From contig NZ_LLWQ01000141.1 in assembly GCF_001447385.1 (NCBI RefSeq), forward strand, positions 1 to 64,000: a DNA stretch of 64,000 bases, given 5' to 3'. The position numbers and the translations under genes were made by a program. The stretch comes from Paracoccus sp. MKU1. Lineage in GTDB: Bacteria; Pseudomonadota; Alphaproteobacteria; Rhodobacterales; Rhodobacteraceae. The notes beneath the pieces are model-generated. The model was given only the letters and a program-made list of their open reading frames with translations, was not told the DNA's origin and ran no database searches. Positions 1-10,646 of the stretch are shown one piece after another. The stretch's first letter is position 1, and every line of letters starts with the position of its first letter.

Positions 1-868
<868 letters not shown>

Positions 869-948
869 TGCGGGTCCGGGCGGTGGCTTTCGGGCCCCTG
901 TCCCCCGCCGGGAGCATCGGCTGATCCCGTTTGGGATATCGCGACAGG

Positions 949-982
949 AAGGCCGCTCCGGACGGGGCGGCCTTTTTCTTTT
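949..982 (+). terminator. Intrinsic terminator after tuf
   Basis: A 9-bp stem (951-959 with 964-972, one G-U pair) with a GGAC loop is followed directly by TTTTTCTTTT (973-982). This is a standard rho-independent terminator placed 80 bp past the tuf stop codon. Confidence 0.88.
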
Positions 983-997
983 GCGGGGCGCGGCCTT

Positions 998-1043
998 CCG
1001 GGGCTCTGCCCCGGACCCCGGGATATTGGAGCACGAAAGAAGC
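998..1043 (+). repeat. 46-bp intergenic repeat, copy 1
   Basis: This 46-bp block matches 45550-45595 at 43 of 46 positions without gaps. It opens with a hairpin (CCGGGGC, loop TCT, GCCCCGG at 998-1014), then a CCCCGGGATATT core and an ACGAAAGAAGC tail. Looser relatives lie near 27792, 40959, 49846 and 55057, always past the end of a gene. A faint second GGATATC core lies at 1060-1066. Its function is unknown to me. It does not encode anything evident and has no transposase or terminal repeats. Confidence 0.75.
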
Positions 1044-1407
1044 GGGGCAGGCCGCAGCCCGGATATCGGCGCGCAAAAGGCACCGGCCGGAGCGGTTTCG
1101 TGCCGGAACGGGGGCGATCCTTCGGCAGGAAAGAGGCGGCTCTTACCGGCCGGCTGATGCGTGCCTTCGGGTCCCTGGCAATGGGGCTGCGGCCGTGAGA
1201 AAGCATTGGACGGACTGTTCCTGCCGGGGGCGGATATGCCGGAATGCGGGATGGCGATGGTCGAGGATACGGCCGCGACCAAGGCATGGACCAAACGGGC
1301 GGCGGCAGGAACGGCAGCGGTCGCTATCCGGACCGTTCTTCAGGCTGATCGAGGTCGGGATGCTGCGCGGGAGGGCCGCGCCGGGCAAGGCGCATGGCGA
1401 GAGCCTC
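1044..1407. other. Non-coding stretch between tuf and rpsJ
   Basis: I see no convincing gene here. The open frames on both strands are Arg/Pro/Ala-rich, lack placed ribosome binding sites and resemble no family I know. No tRNA cloverleaf was recognised. The stretch may hold long 5' untranslated or promoter sequence for the S10 operon. Confidence 0.5.
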
Positions 1408-1436
1408 TTGACGAGCCGGGCTTGCTCGTGCATGTA
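1408..1436 (+). promoter_or_regulatory. Weak candidate promoter for the S10 operon
   Basis: A TTGACG box (1408-1413) lies 17 bp before CATGTA (1431-1436). The -35 box is good and the -10 box poor. If used, it would give a leader of about 145 nt ahead of rpsJ containing the two hairpins at 1449-1505. Confidence 0.3.
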
Positions 1437-1448
1437 GCCGCATCGCTG

Positions 1449-1505
1449 CCGATCTTTTCAGAATCGGTCGCCTTGTGCCGGGCCGCCATGTCATGGGGCG
1501 GCCTG
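1449..1505 (+). promoter_or_regulatory. Two-hairpin leader ahead of rpsJ
   Basis: Hairpin one pairs CCGAT (1449-1453) with ATCGG (1463-1467). Hairpin two pairs GGCCGCC (1481-1487) with GGCGGCC (1497-1503), extended by a wobble and one pair, and is followed by a short T-rich run. In E. coli the S10 leader binds L4 to control the operon. This leader could be an analogue, but its sequence gives no direct sign of an L4 site. Confidence 0.4.
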
Positions 1506-1587
1506 CTCTTGTTTATACGGTTCGACGCTGGCGGTGCGTGGTGTGTCGTCAGCCTCTCAACTTGAACTCCCCGCAAGAGGGATGAGA

Positions 1588-1896
1588 ATGCAAAGCCAGA
1601 ATATCCGCATCCGGTTGAAGGCGTTCGATTACCGCGTCCTGGATGCCAGCACGCAGGAAATCGTGAACACCGCCAAGCGCACCGGCGCGCAGGTCCGCGG
1701 TCCGATTCCGCTGCCCAACAAGATCGAGAAATTCACCGTTCTGCGCGGTCCGCATATCGACAAGAAATCCCGCGACCAGTGGGAAATCCGCACGCACAAG
1801 CGTCTGCTGGACATCGTCGATCCGACCCCCCAGACCGTTGACGCCCTGATGAAGCTCGACCTCGCCGCCGGCGTGGATGTCGAGATCAAGGTTTAA
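1588..1896 (+). CDS. rpsJ: 30S ribosomal protein S10
   Basis: S10 sits in the 30S head and also acts as NusE in transcription antitermination. The product is 102 residues, full length, with the family core [16 protein letters not shown] and the C-terminal strand GVDVEIKV. I chose the ATG at 1588 because the protein then starts [10 protein letters not shown], as in relatives. An ATG six bases earlier and longer frames back to 1534 are less likely, and a purine-rich AAGAGG lies at 1575-1580. It is first in the S10 operon; rplC follows 10 bp after the stop. Confidence 0.97.
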   Translation: MQSQNIRIRLKAFDYRVLDASTQEIVNTAKRTGAQVRGPIPLPNKIEKFTVLRGPHIDKKSRDQWEIRTHKRLLDIVDPTPQTVDALMKLDLAAGVDVEIKV

Positions 1897-1906
1897 GGAG
1901 GCCATC

Positions 1907-2644
1907 ATGCTGCGGACTGGTGTTATCGCCAAGAAGCTGGGCATGACCCGGCTGTTCCTGGAAGACGGGCGTCAGGTGCCCGTCACCGTTCTGCACGTGG
2001 ACAACGTGCAGGTCATCGCTCAGCGCACCGCCGAGAAAGACGGCTATGTGGCGCTGCAGCTCGGCGCGGGCGAGGCCAAGGCCAAGCGCACGACCGCCGC
2101 GCTGCGTGGCCATTTCGCCAAGGCGAATGTCGCGCCCAAGCGCAAGATCGCAGAATTCCGCGTCTCGCCCGAGAACCTGGTCGAAGTGGGCGAGGAGATC
2201 GTCGCCGACCATTACTTCGAAGGCCAGTATGTCGACATCGCCGGCACCTCGATCGGCAAGGGCTTTGCCGGCGCGATGAAGCGGCACAACTTCGGCGGCC
2301 TGCGCGCCTCGCACGGCGTGTCGATCAGCCACCGTTCGCACGGTTCGACCGGCCAGTGCCAGGACCCCGGCAAGGTGTTCAAGGGCAAGAAGATGGCCGG
2401 CCATCTCGGTGCCGTCCGCGTCACCACCCAGAACCTGCAGGTCGTCAAGACCGATGCCGAGCGTGGCCTGATCATGGTCAAGGGCTCGGTCCCGGGTTCG
2501 AAGGGCGGCTGGGTCACCATCAAGGACGCCGTGAAGAAGCCGCTGGCCGAAAACACCGTTTTCCCGGCCGCGACCCGTTCGAAAGCTGCCCAGGCCGAGG
2601 CTGCCGCCCCTGCCGAGGCCGCCGCGCCCGAAGGAGACAACTGA
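1907..2644 (+). CDS. rplC: 50S ribosomal protein L3
   Basis: L3 is an early-assembly 23S rRNA binder near the peptidyl-transferase centre. The 245-residue product starts [17 protein letters not shown] behind a strong AAGGAGG (1895-1901). It holds the conserved loop around residues 140-165 ([20 protein letters not shown]), whose Gln is methylated by PrmB in other bacteria. The last 25 or so residues are an Ala/Glu-rich tail that E. coli L3 lacks, common in alphaproteobacteria. The stop overlaps the rplD start by one base, implying translational coupling. Confidence 0.98.
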   Translation: MLRTGVIAKKLGMTRLFLEDGRQVPVTVLHVDNVQVIAQRTAEKDGYVALQLGAGEAKAKRTTAALRGHFAKANVAPKRKIAEFRVSPENLVEVGEEIVADHYFEGQYVDIAGTSIGKGFAGAMKRHNFGGLRASHGVSISHRSHGSTGQCQDPGKVFKGKKMAGHLGAVRVTTQNLQVVKTDAERGLIMVKGSVPGSKGGWVTIKDAVKKPLAENTVFPAATRSKAAQAEAAAPAEAAAPEGDN

Positions 2645-3264
2645 TGAAACTCGACGTTATCACGCTCGATGCCGGCAAGGCCGGGGACATCGACCTGAGC
2701 GATGACATCTTCGGGCTCGAGCCGCGTGCGGACATCCTGCATCGCGTCGTGCGCTGGCAGCGCGCGAAGGCGCAGGCGGGCACCCATTCGGTGCTGGGCA
2801 AGTCGGATGTCAGCTACTCGACCAAGAAGATCTATCGCCAGAAGGGCACCGGCGGCGCCCGCCACGGTTCCCGCAAGGCGCCGATTTTCCGTCACGGCGG
2901 CGTCTACAAGGGCCCGACCCCGCGCAGCCACGCCTTCGACCTGCCCAAGAAGGTCCGTGCGCTTGGCCTGAAGCACGCGCTGTCGGCCAAGGCTGCCGCG
3001 GGTGAGCTGGTGGTGATCGACAGCCTGAACATCGCGGAAGCCAAGACCGCGGCCGTCGCCAAGGCGGTCAAGGAAAACGGCTGGAAGCGCGTCCTGGTGA
3101 TCGACGGTGCCGAGGTGAACGAGAATTTCGCCCGCGCCGCCCGCAACCTCGAAGGCGTCGATGTGCTGCCCTCGATGGGTGCCAACGTCTATGACATCCT
3201 GCGTCGCGACACGCTCGTGCTGACGCGCGCCGGTGTCGAAGCTCTGGAGGCTCGCCTGAAATGA
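2644..3264 (+). CDS. rplD: 50S ribosomal protein L4
   Basis: L4 binds 23S rRNA and lines the exit tunnel; in enterobacteria it also represses the S10 operon. The product is 206 residues starting [20 protein letters not shown]. It has the tunnel-loop signature [17 protein letters not shown] near residues 65-80 and a C-terminal Rossmann-like part. The start overlaps the rplC stop (TGATG), and the last four bases overlap the rplW start (ATGA), so the three genes are coupled. Confidence 0.98.
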   Translation: MKLDVITLDAGKAGDIDLSDDIFGLEPRADILHRVVRWQRAKAQAGTHSVLGKSDVSYSTKKIYRQKGTGGARHGSRKAPIFRHGGVYKGPTPRSHAFDLPKKVRALGLKHALSAKAAAGELVVIDSLNIAEAKTAAVAKAVKENGWKRVLVIDGAEVNENFARAARNLEGVDVLPSMGANVYDILRRDTLVLTRAGVEALEARLK

Positions 3265-3557
3265 GCGTGAAACCCGAACATTACGACGTGATCGTCAAGC
3301 CGATCATCACCGAGAAGGCGACGCTGGTTTCCGACGCCAACGCCTATGTCTTCCAGGTGGCCAAGGATTCGACCAAGCCGGCGATCAAGCAGGCCGTCGA
3401 GGCCCTGTTCAACGTCAAGGTGAAGGCCGTCAACACGACCATCACCAAGGGCAAGACCAAGCGTTTCCGCGGCCGCCCCGGCGTCCGCTCGGACGTGAAG
3501 AAGGCCTATGTGACGCTCGAAGCTGGCAACAGCATCGACGTCTCGACCGGCCTCTGA
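3261..3557 (+). CDS. rplW: 50S ribosomal protein L23
   Basis: L23 sits at the tunnel exit and docks trigger factor and SRP. The product has 98 residues, normal length, with the conserved [20 protein letters not shown] segment near the N terminus. The ATGA overlap with rplD fixes the start. The stop TGA is followed directly by TAG, giving a tandem stop, then a hairpin before rplB. Confidence 0.97.
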   Translation: MSVKPEHYDVIVKPIITEKATLVSDANAYVFQVAKDSTKPAIKQAVEALFNVKVKAVNTTITKGKTKRFRGRPGVRSDVKKAYVTLEAGNSIDVSTGL

Positions 3558-3572
3558 TAGAAGCCGACGAAT

Positions 3573-3598
3573 CGACGGCCCCGGCAGCGGGGCCGTCG
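3573..3598 (+). other. Perfect 10-bp hairpin between rplW and rplB
   Basis: CGACGGCCCC (3573-3582) pairs without mismatch with GGGGCCGTCG (3589-3598) around a GGCAGC loop. There is no T-run, so it is not a classic terminator. It could be an RNA processing, stabilising or attenuating element inside the S10 operon. Confidence 0.6.
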
Positions 3599-3652
3599 CC
3601 ATTTGACTGAAACGGACCTAGCTTTGGTCCAAAGCAACGGAAGACAGAAAGC

Positions 3653-4489
3653 ATGGCACTCAAGTCGTATAAGCCGACGACGCCTGGCCAGCGTGGGCTG
3701 GTTCTGATCGACCGTTCGGAGCTTTGGAAAGGGCGCCCGGTCAAGTCCCTCACGGAAGGGTTGACCAAGAACGGCGGCCGGAACAACACCGGACGGATCA
3801 CGATGCGCCGCAAGGGCGGCGGGGCGAAGCGTCTCTATCGCATCGTCGATTTCAAGCGCACCAAGTTCGATGTTTCGGCGACCGTCGAGCGGATCGAATA
3901 CGATCCCAACCGCACCGCCTTCATCGCGCTGATCAAATACGAAGACGGCGAGCAGGCCTATATCCTGGCCCCGCAGCGTCTGGCCGTTGGCGACAAGGTG
4001 ATCGCCGGCGCCAAGGTCGACGTGAAGCCCGGCAACGCCATGCCCTTCAGCGGCATGCCGATCGGCACCATCGTCCACAATGTCGAGCTGAAGCCCGGCA
4101 AGGGCGGCCAGATCGCCCGCTCGGCGGGCACCTATGCCCAGTTCGTCGGCCGCGACGGCGGCTATGCCCAGATCCGCCTGTCCTCGGGCGAGCTGCGCAT
4201 GGTGCGCCAGGAATGCATGGCCACCATCGGTGCGGTGTCGAACGCCGACCACTCGAACCAGAACCTCGGCAAGGCCGGCCGCAACCGTCACAAGGGCATC
4301 CGCCCGAGCGTGCGCGGTGTCGCCATGAACCCGATCGACCACCCGCATGGCGGTGGTGAGGGTCGGACCTCGGGCGGCCGTCACCCGGTCACCCCCTGGG
4401 GCAAAGGCACCAAGGGTACCAAGACCCGCTCGAACAAATCGACCGACAAGTACATCTTGCGGTCGCGTCACGCGAAGAAGGGGCGTTAA
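3653..4489 (+). CDS. rplB: 50S ribosomal protein L2
   Basis: L2 is a core 23S rRNA binder required for subunit joining and peptidyl transfer. The product is 278 residues, full length, starting [15 protein letters not shown]. It carries the C-terminal signature [16 protein letters not shown], including the conserved His of the family, and a basic tail. It is separated from rplW by 95 bp with a hairpin, the largest gap in this part of the operon. rpsS follows three bases after the stop. Confidence 0.98.
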   Translation: MALKSYKPTTPGQRGLVLIDRSELWKGRPVKSLTEGLTKNGGRNNTGRITMRRKGGGAKRLYRIVDFKRTKFDVSATVERIEYDPNRTAFIALIKYEDGEQAYILAPQRLAVGDKVIAGAKVDVKPGNAMPFSGMPIGTIVHNVELKPGKGGQIARSAGTYAQFVGRDGGYAQIRLSSGELRMVRQECMATIGAVSNADHSNQNLGKAGRNRHKGIRPSVRGVAMNPIDHPHGGGEGRTSGGRHPVTPWGKGTKGTKTRSNKSTDKYILRSRHAKKGR

Positions 4490-4492
4490 TCC

Positions 4493-4771
4493 ATGGCACG
4501 TTCTGTTTGGAAGGGCCCCTTTGTCGATGCCTATGTGCTTCGCAAGGCCGAGAAAGCCCGCGAGTCCGGCAAGTCGGATGTCATCAAGATCTGGTCGCGT
4601 CGTTCGACCATCCTGCCGCAATTCGTCGGCCTGACCTTTGGCGTCTATAACGGCCAGAAGCACATCCCGGTCTCGGTGACCGAGGAGATGATCGGCCAGA
4701 AGTTCGGTGAATATTCGCCGACGCGGACCTATTACGGTCACGCCGCCGACAAGAAAGCGAAAAGGAAGTAA
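4493..4771 (+). CDS. rpsS: 30S ribosomal protein S19
   Basis: S19 lies in the 30S head with S13. The product has 92 residues, starting [16 protein letters not shown], and carries the family signature ITVYNG-like/HxPVxVTEEMxGxKxGEFxxT (seen as [20 protein letters not shown]). It has a lysine-rich C terminus. The ribosome binding sequence AAGGGG overlaps the end of rplB, in keeping with coupling. Confidence 0.97.
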   Translation: MARSVWKGPFVDAYVLRKAEKARESGKSDVIKIWSRRSTILPQFVGLTFGVYNGQKHIPVSVTEEMIGQKFGEYSPTRTYYGHAADKKAKRK

Positions 4772-4776
4772 GCGTC

Positions 4777-5157
4777 ATGGGTAAGGAACAAAATCCGCGC
4801 CGCGTGGCGGAGAACGAGGCGTTTGCGAAAACCAAGATGCTTCGCACCTCGCCGCAGAAGCTGAACCTGGTGGCGGCGATGATCCGCGGCAAGAAGGTGG
4901 ACAAGGCCCTGGCCGACCTGACCTTCTCGTCCAAGCGCATTGCAGGCGATGTCAAGAAATGCCTGCAATCGGCCATCGCCAATGCCGAGAACAACCATAA
5001 CCTCGACGTGGACAATCTGATTGTCGCCGAGGCCTGGGTCGGCAAGAATCTGGTCATGAAGCGTGGCCGTCCGCGCGCCCGTGGTCGTTACGGCAAGATC
5101 ATGAAGCCGTTTTCGGAAATCACCATCAAGGTGCGTCAGGTCGAGGAGCGCGCGTAA
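4777..5157 (+). CDS. rplV: 50S ribosomal protein L22
   Basis: L22 lines the nascent-chain tunnel. The product has 126 residues, with core [21 protein letters not shown] and the beta-hairpin region [16 protein letters not shown] that reaches into the tunnel. It starts five bases after rpsS and ends with TAATG, sharing one base with rpsC. Confidence 0.97.
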   Translation: MGKEQNPRRVAENEAFAKTKMLRTSPQKLNLVAAMIRGKKVDKALADLTFSSKRIAGDVKKCLQSAIANAENNHNLDVDNLIVAEAWVGKNLVMKRGRPRARGRYGKIMKPFSEITIKVRQVEERA

Positions 5158-5879
5158 TGGGTCAGAAGGTAAACCCCATCGGGATGCGTCTCCAGGTCAA
5201 CCGCACCTGGGACAGCCGCTGGTATGCGGATGACAAGGATTACGGCAATCTGCTGCTGGAAGACCTGAAGATCCGCGACTTCATCCGCAAGGAAGCCAAG
5301 CAGGCCGGCGTCAGCCGCGTCGTGATCGAGCGTCCGCACAAGAAATGCCGCGTGACGATCTATGCCGCGCGCCCGGGTGTCATCATCGGCAAGAAAGGCG
5401 CCGATATCGAGACCCTGCGCAAGAAGCTGGCGAACTTCACCGGCTCGGAGCTGCACCTCAACATCGTCGAGGTCCGCAAGCCCGAACTGGACGCCCAGCT
5501 GGTGGCCGAGTCGATCGCCCAGCAGCTCGAGCGCCGGGTGTCGTTCCGTCGCGCCATGAAGCGCGCGGTGCAGAACGCCATGCGCATGGGCGCCCTGGGC
5601 ATCCGGGTGAACGTGTCGGGCCGCCTGGGCGGCGCCGAGATCGCCCGCACCGAATGGTACCGCGAGGGCCGCGTGCCGCTGCACACGCTGCGCGCCGACA
5701 TCGACTATGCGCTGTCGGAGGCCTCGACCCCCTACGGGATCATCGGCGTGAAGGTCTGGATCTTCAAGGGCGAGATCATGGAGCACGACCCGCAGGCCCG
5801 CGACCGCCGCGCCACCGAAGCGCAGGACGGCCCGTCGCCCCGCGGCCCGCGCCGTGATCGCGACCGCGACGCGCGCTAA
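5157..5879 (+). CDS. rpsC: 30S ribosomal protein S3
   Basis: S3 forms part of the mRNA entry channel. The 240-residue product starts [20 protein letters not shown]. It has a type II KH domain with [14 protein letters not shown] near residue 75-90 and the C-terminal domain with [26 protein letters not shown] sequence. The last 25 residues are Arg/Asp-rich and poorly conserved in the family. One-base overlap with rplV. Confidence 0.98.
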   Translation: MGQKVNPIGMRLQVNRTWDSRWYADDKDYGNLLLEDLKIRDFIRKEAKQAGVSRVVIERPHKKCRVTIYAARPGVIIGKKGADIETLRKKLANFTGSELHLNIVEVRKPELDAQLVAESIAQQLERRVSFRRAMKRAVQNAMRMGALGIRVNVSGRLGGAEIARTEWYREGRVPLHTLRADIDYALSEASTPYGIIGVKVWIFKGEIMEHDPQARDRRATEAQDGPSPRGPRRDRDRDAR

Positions 5880-5891
5880 GGAGAAGAAGCA

Positions 5892-6305
5892 ATGCTGCAA
5901 CCGAAACGGACCAAGTTCCGCAAACAGCACAAGGGCCGCATCCACGGCGAAGCCAAGGGCGGGTTCAACCTGAACTTCGGCTCCTACGCGCTGAAGGCCA
6001 TCGAGCCCGAGCGCGTCACCGCGCGCCAGATCGAGGCGGCCCGCCGCGCGATCACCCGCCACATGAAGCGTCAGGGCCGGGTCTGGATCCGGATTTTCCC
6101 GGACGTTCCGGTTTCCTCGAAGCCGACCGAAGTGCGGATGGGTAAGGGCAAGGGTTCGGTCGATTACTGGGCCGCCCGCGTCCATCCCGGCCGGATCATG
6201 TTCGAGATCGACGGCGTGAACGACGCCATCGCCCGCGAAGCCCTGCGCCTGGGCGCGCAGAAGCTGCCGGTGCTGACCCGTATCGTCGCGCGCGAAGACT
6301 GGTAA
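5892..6305 (+). CDS. rplP: 50S ribosomal protein L16
   Basis: L16 helps position A-site tRNA. The product has 137 residues, with the N-terminal [16 protein letters not shown] and the signature [20 protein letters not shown]. The Arg equivalent to the YcfD hydroxylation site region is present. A strong AAGGAGAAG precedes the start. A 218-bp gap follows, the longest inside the S10 operon, with two hairpins. Confidence 0.97.
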   Translation: MLQPKRTKFRKQHKGRIHGEAKGGFNLNFGSYALKAIEPERVTARQIEAARRAITRHMKRQGRVWIRIFPDVPVSSKPTEVRMGKGKGSVDYWAARVHPGRIMFEIDGVNDAIAREALRLGAQKLPVLTRIVAREDW

Positions 6306-6357
6306 GTCCCGAGGCGGGCACGCATCGGCGCCCCGTCAACCGGGCTGAGAAAGATGG

Positions 6358-6380
6358 GCCCCGCCGGAGATCGGCGGGGC
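6358..6380 (+). other. Perfect 8-bp hairpin after rplP
   Basis: GCCCCGCC (6358-6365) pairs with GGCGGGGC (6373-6380) around GGAGATC. Only scattered Ts follow, so termination would be partial at best. It lies 53 bp after the rplP stop. Confidence 0.5.
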
Positions 6381-6461
6381 ACTTCATTTGCAGCTGCTCC
6401 CGCAAAGAGGGTTGCCAAAAACCGGCGATGCCTGTATGGGCAAGCCTTCATCATGAAACTC

Positions 6462-6503
6462 CACCGGAATCAGGGTGGCCCTGCATGCAGGGGCTCTCCG
6501 GTG
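6462..6503 (+). promoter_or_regulatory. Nested palindromic element just upstream of rpmC
   Basis: CACCGGA (6462-6468) pairs with TCCGGTG (6497-6503), and inside it lies the exact 14-bp palindrome CCCTGCATGCAGGG (6479-6492). The element ends about 8 bp before the ribosome binding region of rpmC (AAGGAAAAGG). It could be a leader structure or a protein-binding site. Confidence 0.45.
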
Positions 6504-6523
6504 ATGTTGAAAGGAAAAGGCGC

Positions 6524-6730
6524 ATGAAAGCGCAGGAACTGAAAGACAAGACGCCTGACCAGCTGAAGGAACAGCTGCTCGCGCTGAAGAAGGAAGCGTT
6601 CAACCTGCGCTTCCAGCAGGCCACCGGCCAGCTCGAATCGACCGCCCGCATGCGCGCCGTCCGCCGCGACGTCGCCCGCGTGAAAACCATTCTGAACCAG
6701 AAAGCGGCGGCAGCCGCGGCGTCGAACTAA
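6524..6730 (+). CDS. rpmC: 50S ribosomal protein L29
   Basis: L29 is a small helical-hairpin protein beside the tunnel exit. The product has 68 residues: [18 protein letters not shown], then [17 protein letters not shown] and an Ala-rich end. The ATG at 6524 is chosen because AAGGAAAAGG lies just before it and upstream in-frame residues do not resemble L29. rpsQ follows 12 bp after the stop. Confidence 0.97.
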   Translation: MKAQELKDKTPDQLKEQLLALKKEAFNLRFQQATGQLESTARMRAVRRDVARVKTILNQKAAAAAASN

Positions 6731-6742
6731 GGAGCCCGGTCC

Positions 6743-6991
6743 ATGCCCAAACGCATCCTGCAAGGCAAGGTCGTCAGCGACAAGAACGAACAGACCGTCA
6801 CCGTCCTGGTCGAGCGTCGCTTCAAGCATCCGCTGCTGCACAAGACCGTGCGGTCGTCCAAGAAATACCGCGCGCATGACGCGCAGAACCAGTTCAAGGT
6901 CGGTGACACCGTTCGCATCGTCGAATGCGCGCCGATCTCGAAGACCAAGCGCTGGACCGTGCTGACCGAAGCCACCGAGGCTTCGGCCTGA
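6743..6991 (+). CDS. rpsQ: 30S ribosomal protein S17
   Basis: S17 is an OB-fold primary binder of 16S rRNA. The product has 82 residues, [21 protein letters not shown], with the conserved [18 protein letters not shown] and [18 protein letters not shown] segments. Full length. A palindromic 76-bp gap separates it from rplN. Confidence 0.97.
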   Translation: MPKRILQGKVVSDKNEQTVTVLVERRFKHPLLHKTVRSSKKYRAHDAQNQFKVGDTVRIVECAPISKTKRWTVLTEATEASA

Positions 6992-7013
6992 GGCCCAGTT
7001 TAATCGATACCCT

Positions 7014-7048
7014 GGGGCCGGCCCATGATCATGGTCGTGCCGGTCCCC
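7014..7048 (+). other. Cruciform-like hairpin between rpsQ and rplN
   Basis: GGGG-CCGGC (7014-7022) pairs with GCCGG-T-CCCC (7039-7048, one bulge), and the loop itself contains the exact 12-bp palindrome CCATGATCATGG (7023-7034). It lies 20 bp ahead of the rplN start. No T-run. Confidence 0.5.
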
Positions 7049-7067
7049 AAAGGTCGGGAGTAACCAA

Positions 7068-7436
7068 ATGATCCAGATGCAGACCAATCTGGATGTCGCT
7101 GACAACTCCGGCGCGCGCCGGGTGCAGTGCATCAAGGTCCTGGGTGGTTCGCACCGTCGCTATGCGTCGGTGGGCGACATCATCGTCGTCTCCGTCAAGG
7201 AGGCCATTCCGCGCGGCCGCGTGAAGAAGGGCGACGTCCGCAAGGCCGTCGTCGTGCGCACCGCGAAAGAAGTGAAGCGCGAGGACGGCACCTCGATCCG
7301 CTTCGACCGCAACGCCGCTGTCATCCTGAACAACCAGGGCGAGCCGGTCGGCACCCGTATCTTCGGTCCGGTCGTGCGCGAGCTGCGCGCCAAGAACTTC
7401 ATGAAGATCATCTCGCTCGCGCCGGAGGTGCTGTAA
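7068..7436 (+). CDS. rplN: 50S ribosomal protein L14
   Basis: L14 contacts the 30S subunit at an intersubunit bridge. The product has 122 residues, full length, [20 protein letters not shown], with [16 protein letters not shown] and the C-terminal [20 protein letters not shown] end. The stop overlaps the rplX start by one base (TAATG). Confidence 0.98.
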   Translation: MIQMQTNLDVADNSGARRVQCIKVLGGSHRRYASVGDIIVVSVKEAIPRGRVKKGDVRKAVVVRTAKEVKREDGTSIRFDRNAAVILNNQGEPVGTRIFGPVVRELRAKNFMKIISLAPEVL

Positions 7437-7740
7437 TGGCTGCCAAGCTGAAAAAGGGCGACAAGGTCGTCGTGCTGACCGGCAAGGACAAGGGCAAGCA
7501 GGGCGAGATCGCCGCGGTGTTCCCGAAAGAGAACAAGGCGGTCGTTGACGGCGTCAACATCGCGATCCGTCACCAGCGCCAGACCCAGAACACCCAGGGC
7601 GGCCGCGTGGCGAAAGCCATGCCGATCGACCTGTCGAACCTGGCGCTGCTGGACAAGAACGGCAAAGCGACCCGCGTCGGCTTCCGCGTGGAAGACGGCA
7701 AGAAGGTCCGCTTCGCCAAGACCACGGGAGACGTGATCTG

Positions 7741-7741
<1 letters not shown>
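7436..7741 (+). CDS. rplX: 50S ribosomal protein L24
   Basis: L24 initiates 50S assembly. The product has 101 residues with an N-terminal KOW motif ([20 protein letters not shown]) and the mid-protein segment [16 protein letters not shown]. The start at 7436 overlaps the rplN stop by one base. The longer open frame reaching back to 7127 is an rplN shadow. The end overlaps rplE by one base. Confidence 0.97.
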
Positions 7742-8301
<560 letters not shown>

Positions 8302-8319
8302 TCGCGGAGGGAAGAAGAT

Positions 8320-8625
8320 ATGGCTAAGAAATCCATGGTCGAGCGCGAGAAGAAGCGCGAGCGTCTGGTTCAGAAATACGCCGCCAAGCGCGCCGCGCTG
8401 AACGAGATCGTCCACGATCAGTCCCTGCCGATGGAAGAGCGCTTCAAAGCCAGCCTGAAACTGGCTGAACTGCCGCGCAACTCCTCGGCCACGCGTCTGC
8501 ACAACCGGTGCCAGCTCACCGGCCGTCCGCATGCGTATTACCGTAAACTGAAACTGTCGCGGATCATGCTGCGCGAGCTCGGCTCGTTCGGCCAGATCCC
8601 CGGCATGGTCAAATCGAGCTGGTAA
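8320..8625 (+). CDS. rpsN: 30S ribosomal protein S14 (zinc-free type)
   Basis: S14 completes the 30S head. The product has 101 residues, the long form, and lacks the paired CxxC motifs of the zinc type. Only one Cys is seen, in [16 protein letters not shown]. The C terminus [14 protein letters not shown] is standard. A GGAGGGAAG ribosome binding region lies upstream. Confidence 0.97.
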   Translation: MAKKSMVEREKKRERLVQKYAAKRAALNEIVHDQSLPMEERFKASLKLAELPRNSSATRLHNRCQLTGRPHAYYRKLKLSRIMLRELGSFGQIPGMVKSSW

Positions 8626-8634
8626 GGGGGCAAT

Positions 8635-9033
8635 ATGTCGATGAACGATCCGCTCGGCGATATGCTGACCCGCATCCGCAACGCTCAGATGCGCGGCAAG
8701 TCGACCGTCCGCACCCCGGGCTCCAAGCTGCGCGCTTGGGTTCTGGACGTGCTGAAAGCCGAGGGCTACATCCGCGGCTACGAAGAAGTGACCACCGAGG
8801 CCGGTCACAAGGAACTGGAAATCAGCCTGAAGTATTTCGAAGGCACTCCGGTCATCCGTGAACTGGCCCGCGTGTCCAAGCCCGGCCGCCGCGTCTATGC
8901 CGGCGCCAAGGAAATCCCGATGGTCCGCAACGGCCTCGGCGTCTCCATCGTCTCGACGCCCAAGGGCGTCATGTCTGATGCAGCGGCTCGCAGCGCCAAT
9001 GTCGGCGGCGAAGTCCTCTGCACCGTGTTCTAA
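8635..9033 (+). CDS. rpsH: 30S ribosomal protein S8
   Basis: S8 binds the central domain of 16S rRNA and in E. coli represses the spc operon. The product has 132 residues, starting [18 protein letters not shown]. Initiation at the second Met (8641) would also give a normal S8. The C-terminal signature [20 protein letters not shown] is intact. AAGGGGG lies before the start. Confidence 0.97.
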   Translation: MSMNDPLGDMLTRIRNAQMRGKSTVRTPGSKLRAWVLDVLKAEGYIRGYEEVTTEAGHKELEISLKYFEGTPVIRELARVSKPGRRVYAGAKEIPMVRNGLGVSIVSTPKGVMSDAAARSANVGGEVLCTVF

Positions 9034-9044
9034 GGAGGGCAGAG

Positions 9045-9578
9045 ATGTCTCGGATTGGTAAGAAACCGGTCGCCCTCCCCAAGGGCGTGACCGCGGAGAT
9101 CAAGGGCCAGACCATCGAGGTCAAGGGCCCGAAAGGCAGCCGCAGCTTCACCGCGACCGACGACGTGACGCTGGCCGTCGAGGAGGGCGCCGTCAAGGTG
9201 ACCCCGCGCGGCCTGTCGAAACGGGCCCGCCAGCAGTGGGGCATGACCCGCTCGATGGTCGAGAACCTGACCGTCGGCGTCAGCGAAGGCTTCAAGAAAG
9301 AGCTGGAAATCCAGGGCGTCGGCTATCGCGCCCAGATGCAGGGCAAGACCCTGAAGCTCTCGCTGGGCTATTCGCATGACGTGAACTTCGAAACGCCGGA
9401 AGGCGTGACCATCTCGGCTCCGAAACAGACCGAGATCGTGGTGGAAGGCATCGACCAGCAGCTGGTCGGCCAGGTCGCCGCGAACATCCGCGAGTGGCGC
9501 CGCCCCGAGCCCTACAAGGGCAAGGGCATCCGCTACAAGGGTGAGGTCGTCTTCCGCAAGGAAGGCAAGAAGAAGTAA
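9045..9578 (+). CDS. rplF: 50S ribosomal protein L6
   Basis: L6 lies near the factor-binding site. The product has 177 residues, two repeated domains, starting [15 protein letters not shown]. The C-terminal signature [14 protein letters not shown] is intact. AAGGAGGG precedes the start by 5-6 bases. Confidence 0.98.
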   Translation: MSRIGKKPVALPKGVTAEIKGQTIEVKGPKGSRSFTATDDVTLAVEEGAVKVTPRGLSKRARQQWGMTRSMVENLTVGVSEGFKKELEIQGVGYRAQMQGKTLKLSLGYSHDVNFETPEGVTISAPKQTEIVVEGIDQQLVGQVAANIREWRRPEPYKGKGIRYKGEVVFRKEGKKK

Positions 9579-9589
9579 GGGGCGCGAAA

Positions 9590-9949
9590 ATGGCACTGAA
9601 CAAGAGAGAGCTGTTCCAGAAGCGCCGCCTGCGCGTGCGGAACAAGTTGCGGAAGATCTCGGACGGCCGTCCGCGGCTTTCCGTCCACCGTTCTTCCAAG
9701 AACATCAGCGTCCAGGTGATCGACGACGTGAAGGGGGTCACCCTGGCCGCTGCCTCGTCGCTCGAGAAGGACCTGGGCGTCGTCGGCAAGAACAACCTGG
9801 AAGCCGCGGCCAAGATCGGCGCTGCCATTGCGGAGCGCGCGAAGAAGGCCGGCGTCGAGGAAGTGATCTTCGACCGCGGCGGCTTCCTGTTCCACGGCAA
9901 GATCAAGGCCTTGGCCGATGCCGCCCGCGAAGGCGGTCTGAAGTTCTGA
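9590..9949 (+). CDS. rplR: 50S ribosomal protein L18
   Basis: L18 attaches 5S rRNA. The product has 119 residues, with the basic N terminus [13 protein letters not shown] and the end [26 protein letters not shown] typical of the family. It is followed by a 118-bp gap with a strong hairpin before rpsE, the longest gap in the spc section. Confidence 0.97.
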   Translation: MALNKRELFQKRRLRVRNKLRKISDGRPRLSVHRSSKNISVQVIDDVKGVTLAAASSLEKDLGVVGKNNLEAAAKIGAAIAERAKKAGVEEVIFDRGGFLFHGKIKALADAAREGGLKF

Positions 9950-9956
9950 CGATTGC

Positions 9957-9976
9957 GGGTGGCGGCTGCGCCACCC
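9957..9976 (+). other. Perfect 8-bp hairpin between rplR and rpsE
   Basis: GGGTGGCG (9957-9964) pairs with CGCCACCC (9969-9976) around a GCTG tetraloop. It sits 7 bp after the rplR stop with no T-run. Confidence 0.55.
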
Positions 9977-10067
9977 CGATGATCCGGGGGCCGCTGGCTT
10001 TGCCTGCGGCCCACCAGGATCGGCTTTAACGGCGCGGGACGCGCGCCAGCGTATGAGGAAATGCCTT

Positions 10068-10634
10068 ATGGCAGAACGTGAACACCGTCGGGGCCGCCGC
10101 GAAGAGCGCGAGGAAACCCCGGAATTCGCAGACCGTCTGGTAGCGATCAACCGCGTGTCGAAAACCGTCAAGGGCGGCAAGCGCTTCGGCTTTGCCGCTC
10201 TGGTGGTGGTCGGCGACCAGCGTGGCCGCGTCGGCTTCGGCAAGGGCAAGGCCAAGGAAGTGCCCGAGGCGATCCGCAAGGCGACCGAGCAGGCCAAGCG
10301 CAGCCTGATCCGCGTGCCGCTGCGCGACGGCCGCACCCTGCACCATGACATCGAGGGCCGTCACGGCGCCGGCAAGGTCATCATGCGCACCGCCGTTCCG
10401 GGCACCGGCATCATCGCCGGCGGTCCGATGCGTGCCGTGTTCGAGATGCTGGGCGTCCAGGACGTCGTGGCCAAGTCGCAGGGGTCGCAGAACCCCTACA
10501 ACATGATCCGCGCCACCATCGACGGCCTCAAGAAGGAAGCCTCGCCCCGCAACGTCGCACAGCGCCGTGGCAAGAAGGTGGCCGAGATCCTGCCGTCCAG
10601 CGACAAGCCGGCCGAAGCCGCCGTCGAAGCGTAA
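10068..10634 (+). CDS. rpsE: 30S ribosomal protein S5
   Basis: S5 helps mRNA unwinding and decoding fidelity. The product has 188 residues with an N-terminal dsRBD-like part ([20 protein letters not shown] and [21 protein letters not shown]) and the C-terminal [19 protein letters not shown]. The start at 10068 is chosen because GAGGAA (10055-10060) lies 7 bp before it. The ATG at 10053 overlaps that site and would add MRKCL. Confidence 0.97.
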   Translation: MAEREHRRGRREEREETPEFADRLVAINRVSKTVKGGKRFGFAALVVVGDQRGRVGFGKGKAKEVPEAIRKATEQAKRSLIRVPLRDGRTLHHDIEGRHGAGKVIMRTAVPGTGIIAGGPMRAVFEMLGVQDVVAKSQGSQNPYNMIRATIDGLKKEASPRNVAQRRGKKVAEILPSSDKPAEAAVEA

Positions 10635-10646
10635 GGAGACAGGCAT

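Noticed and set aside
1143..1433. Minus-strand 96-residue frame between tuf and rpsJ
   Set aside because: Pro/Arg-rich, no ribosome binding site, overlaps equally open frames on the other strand.
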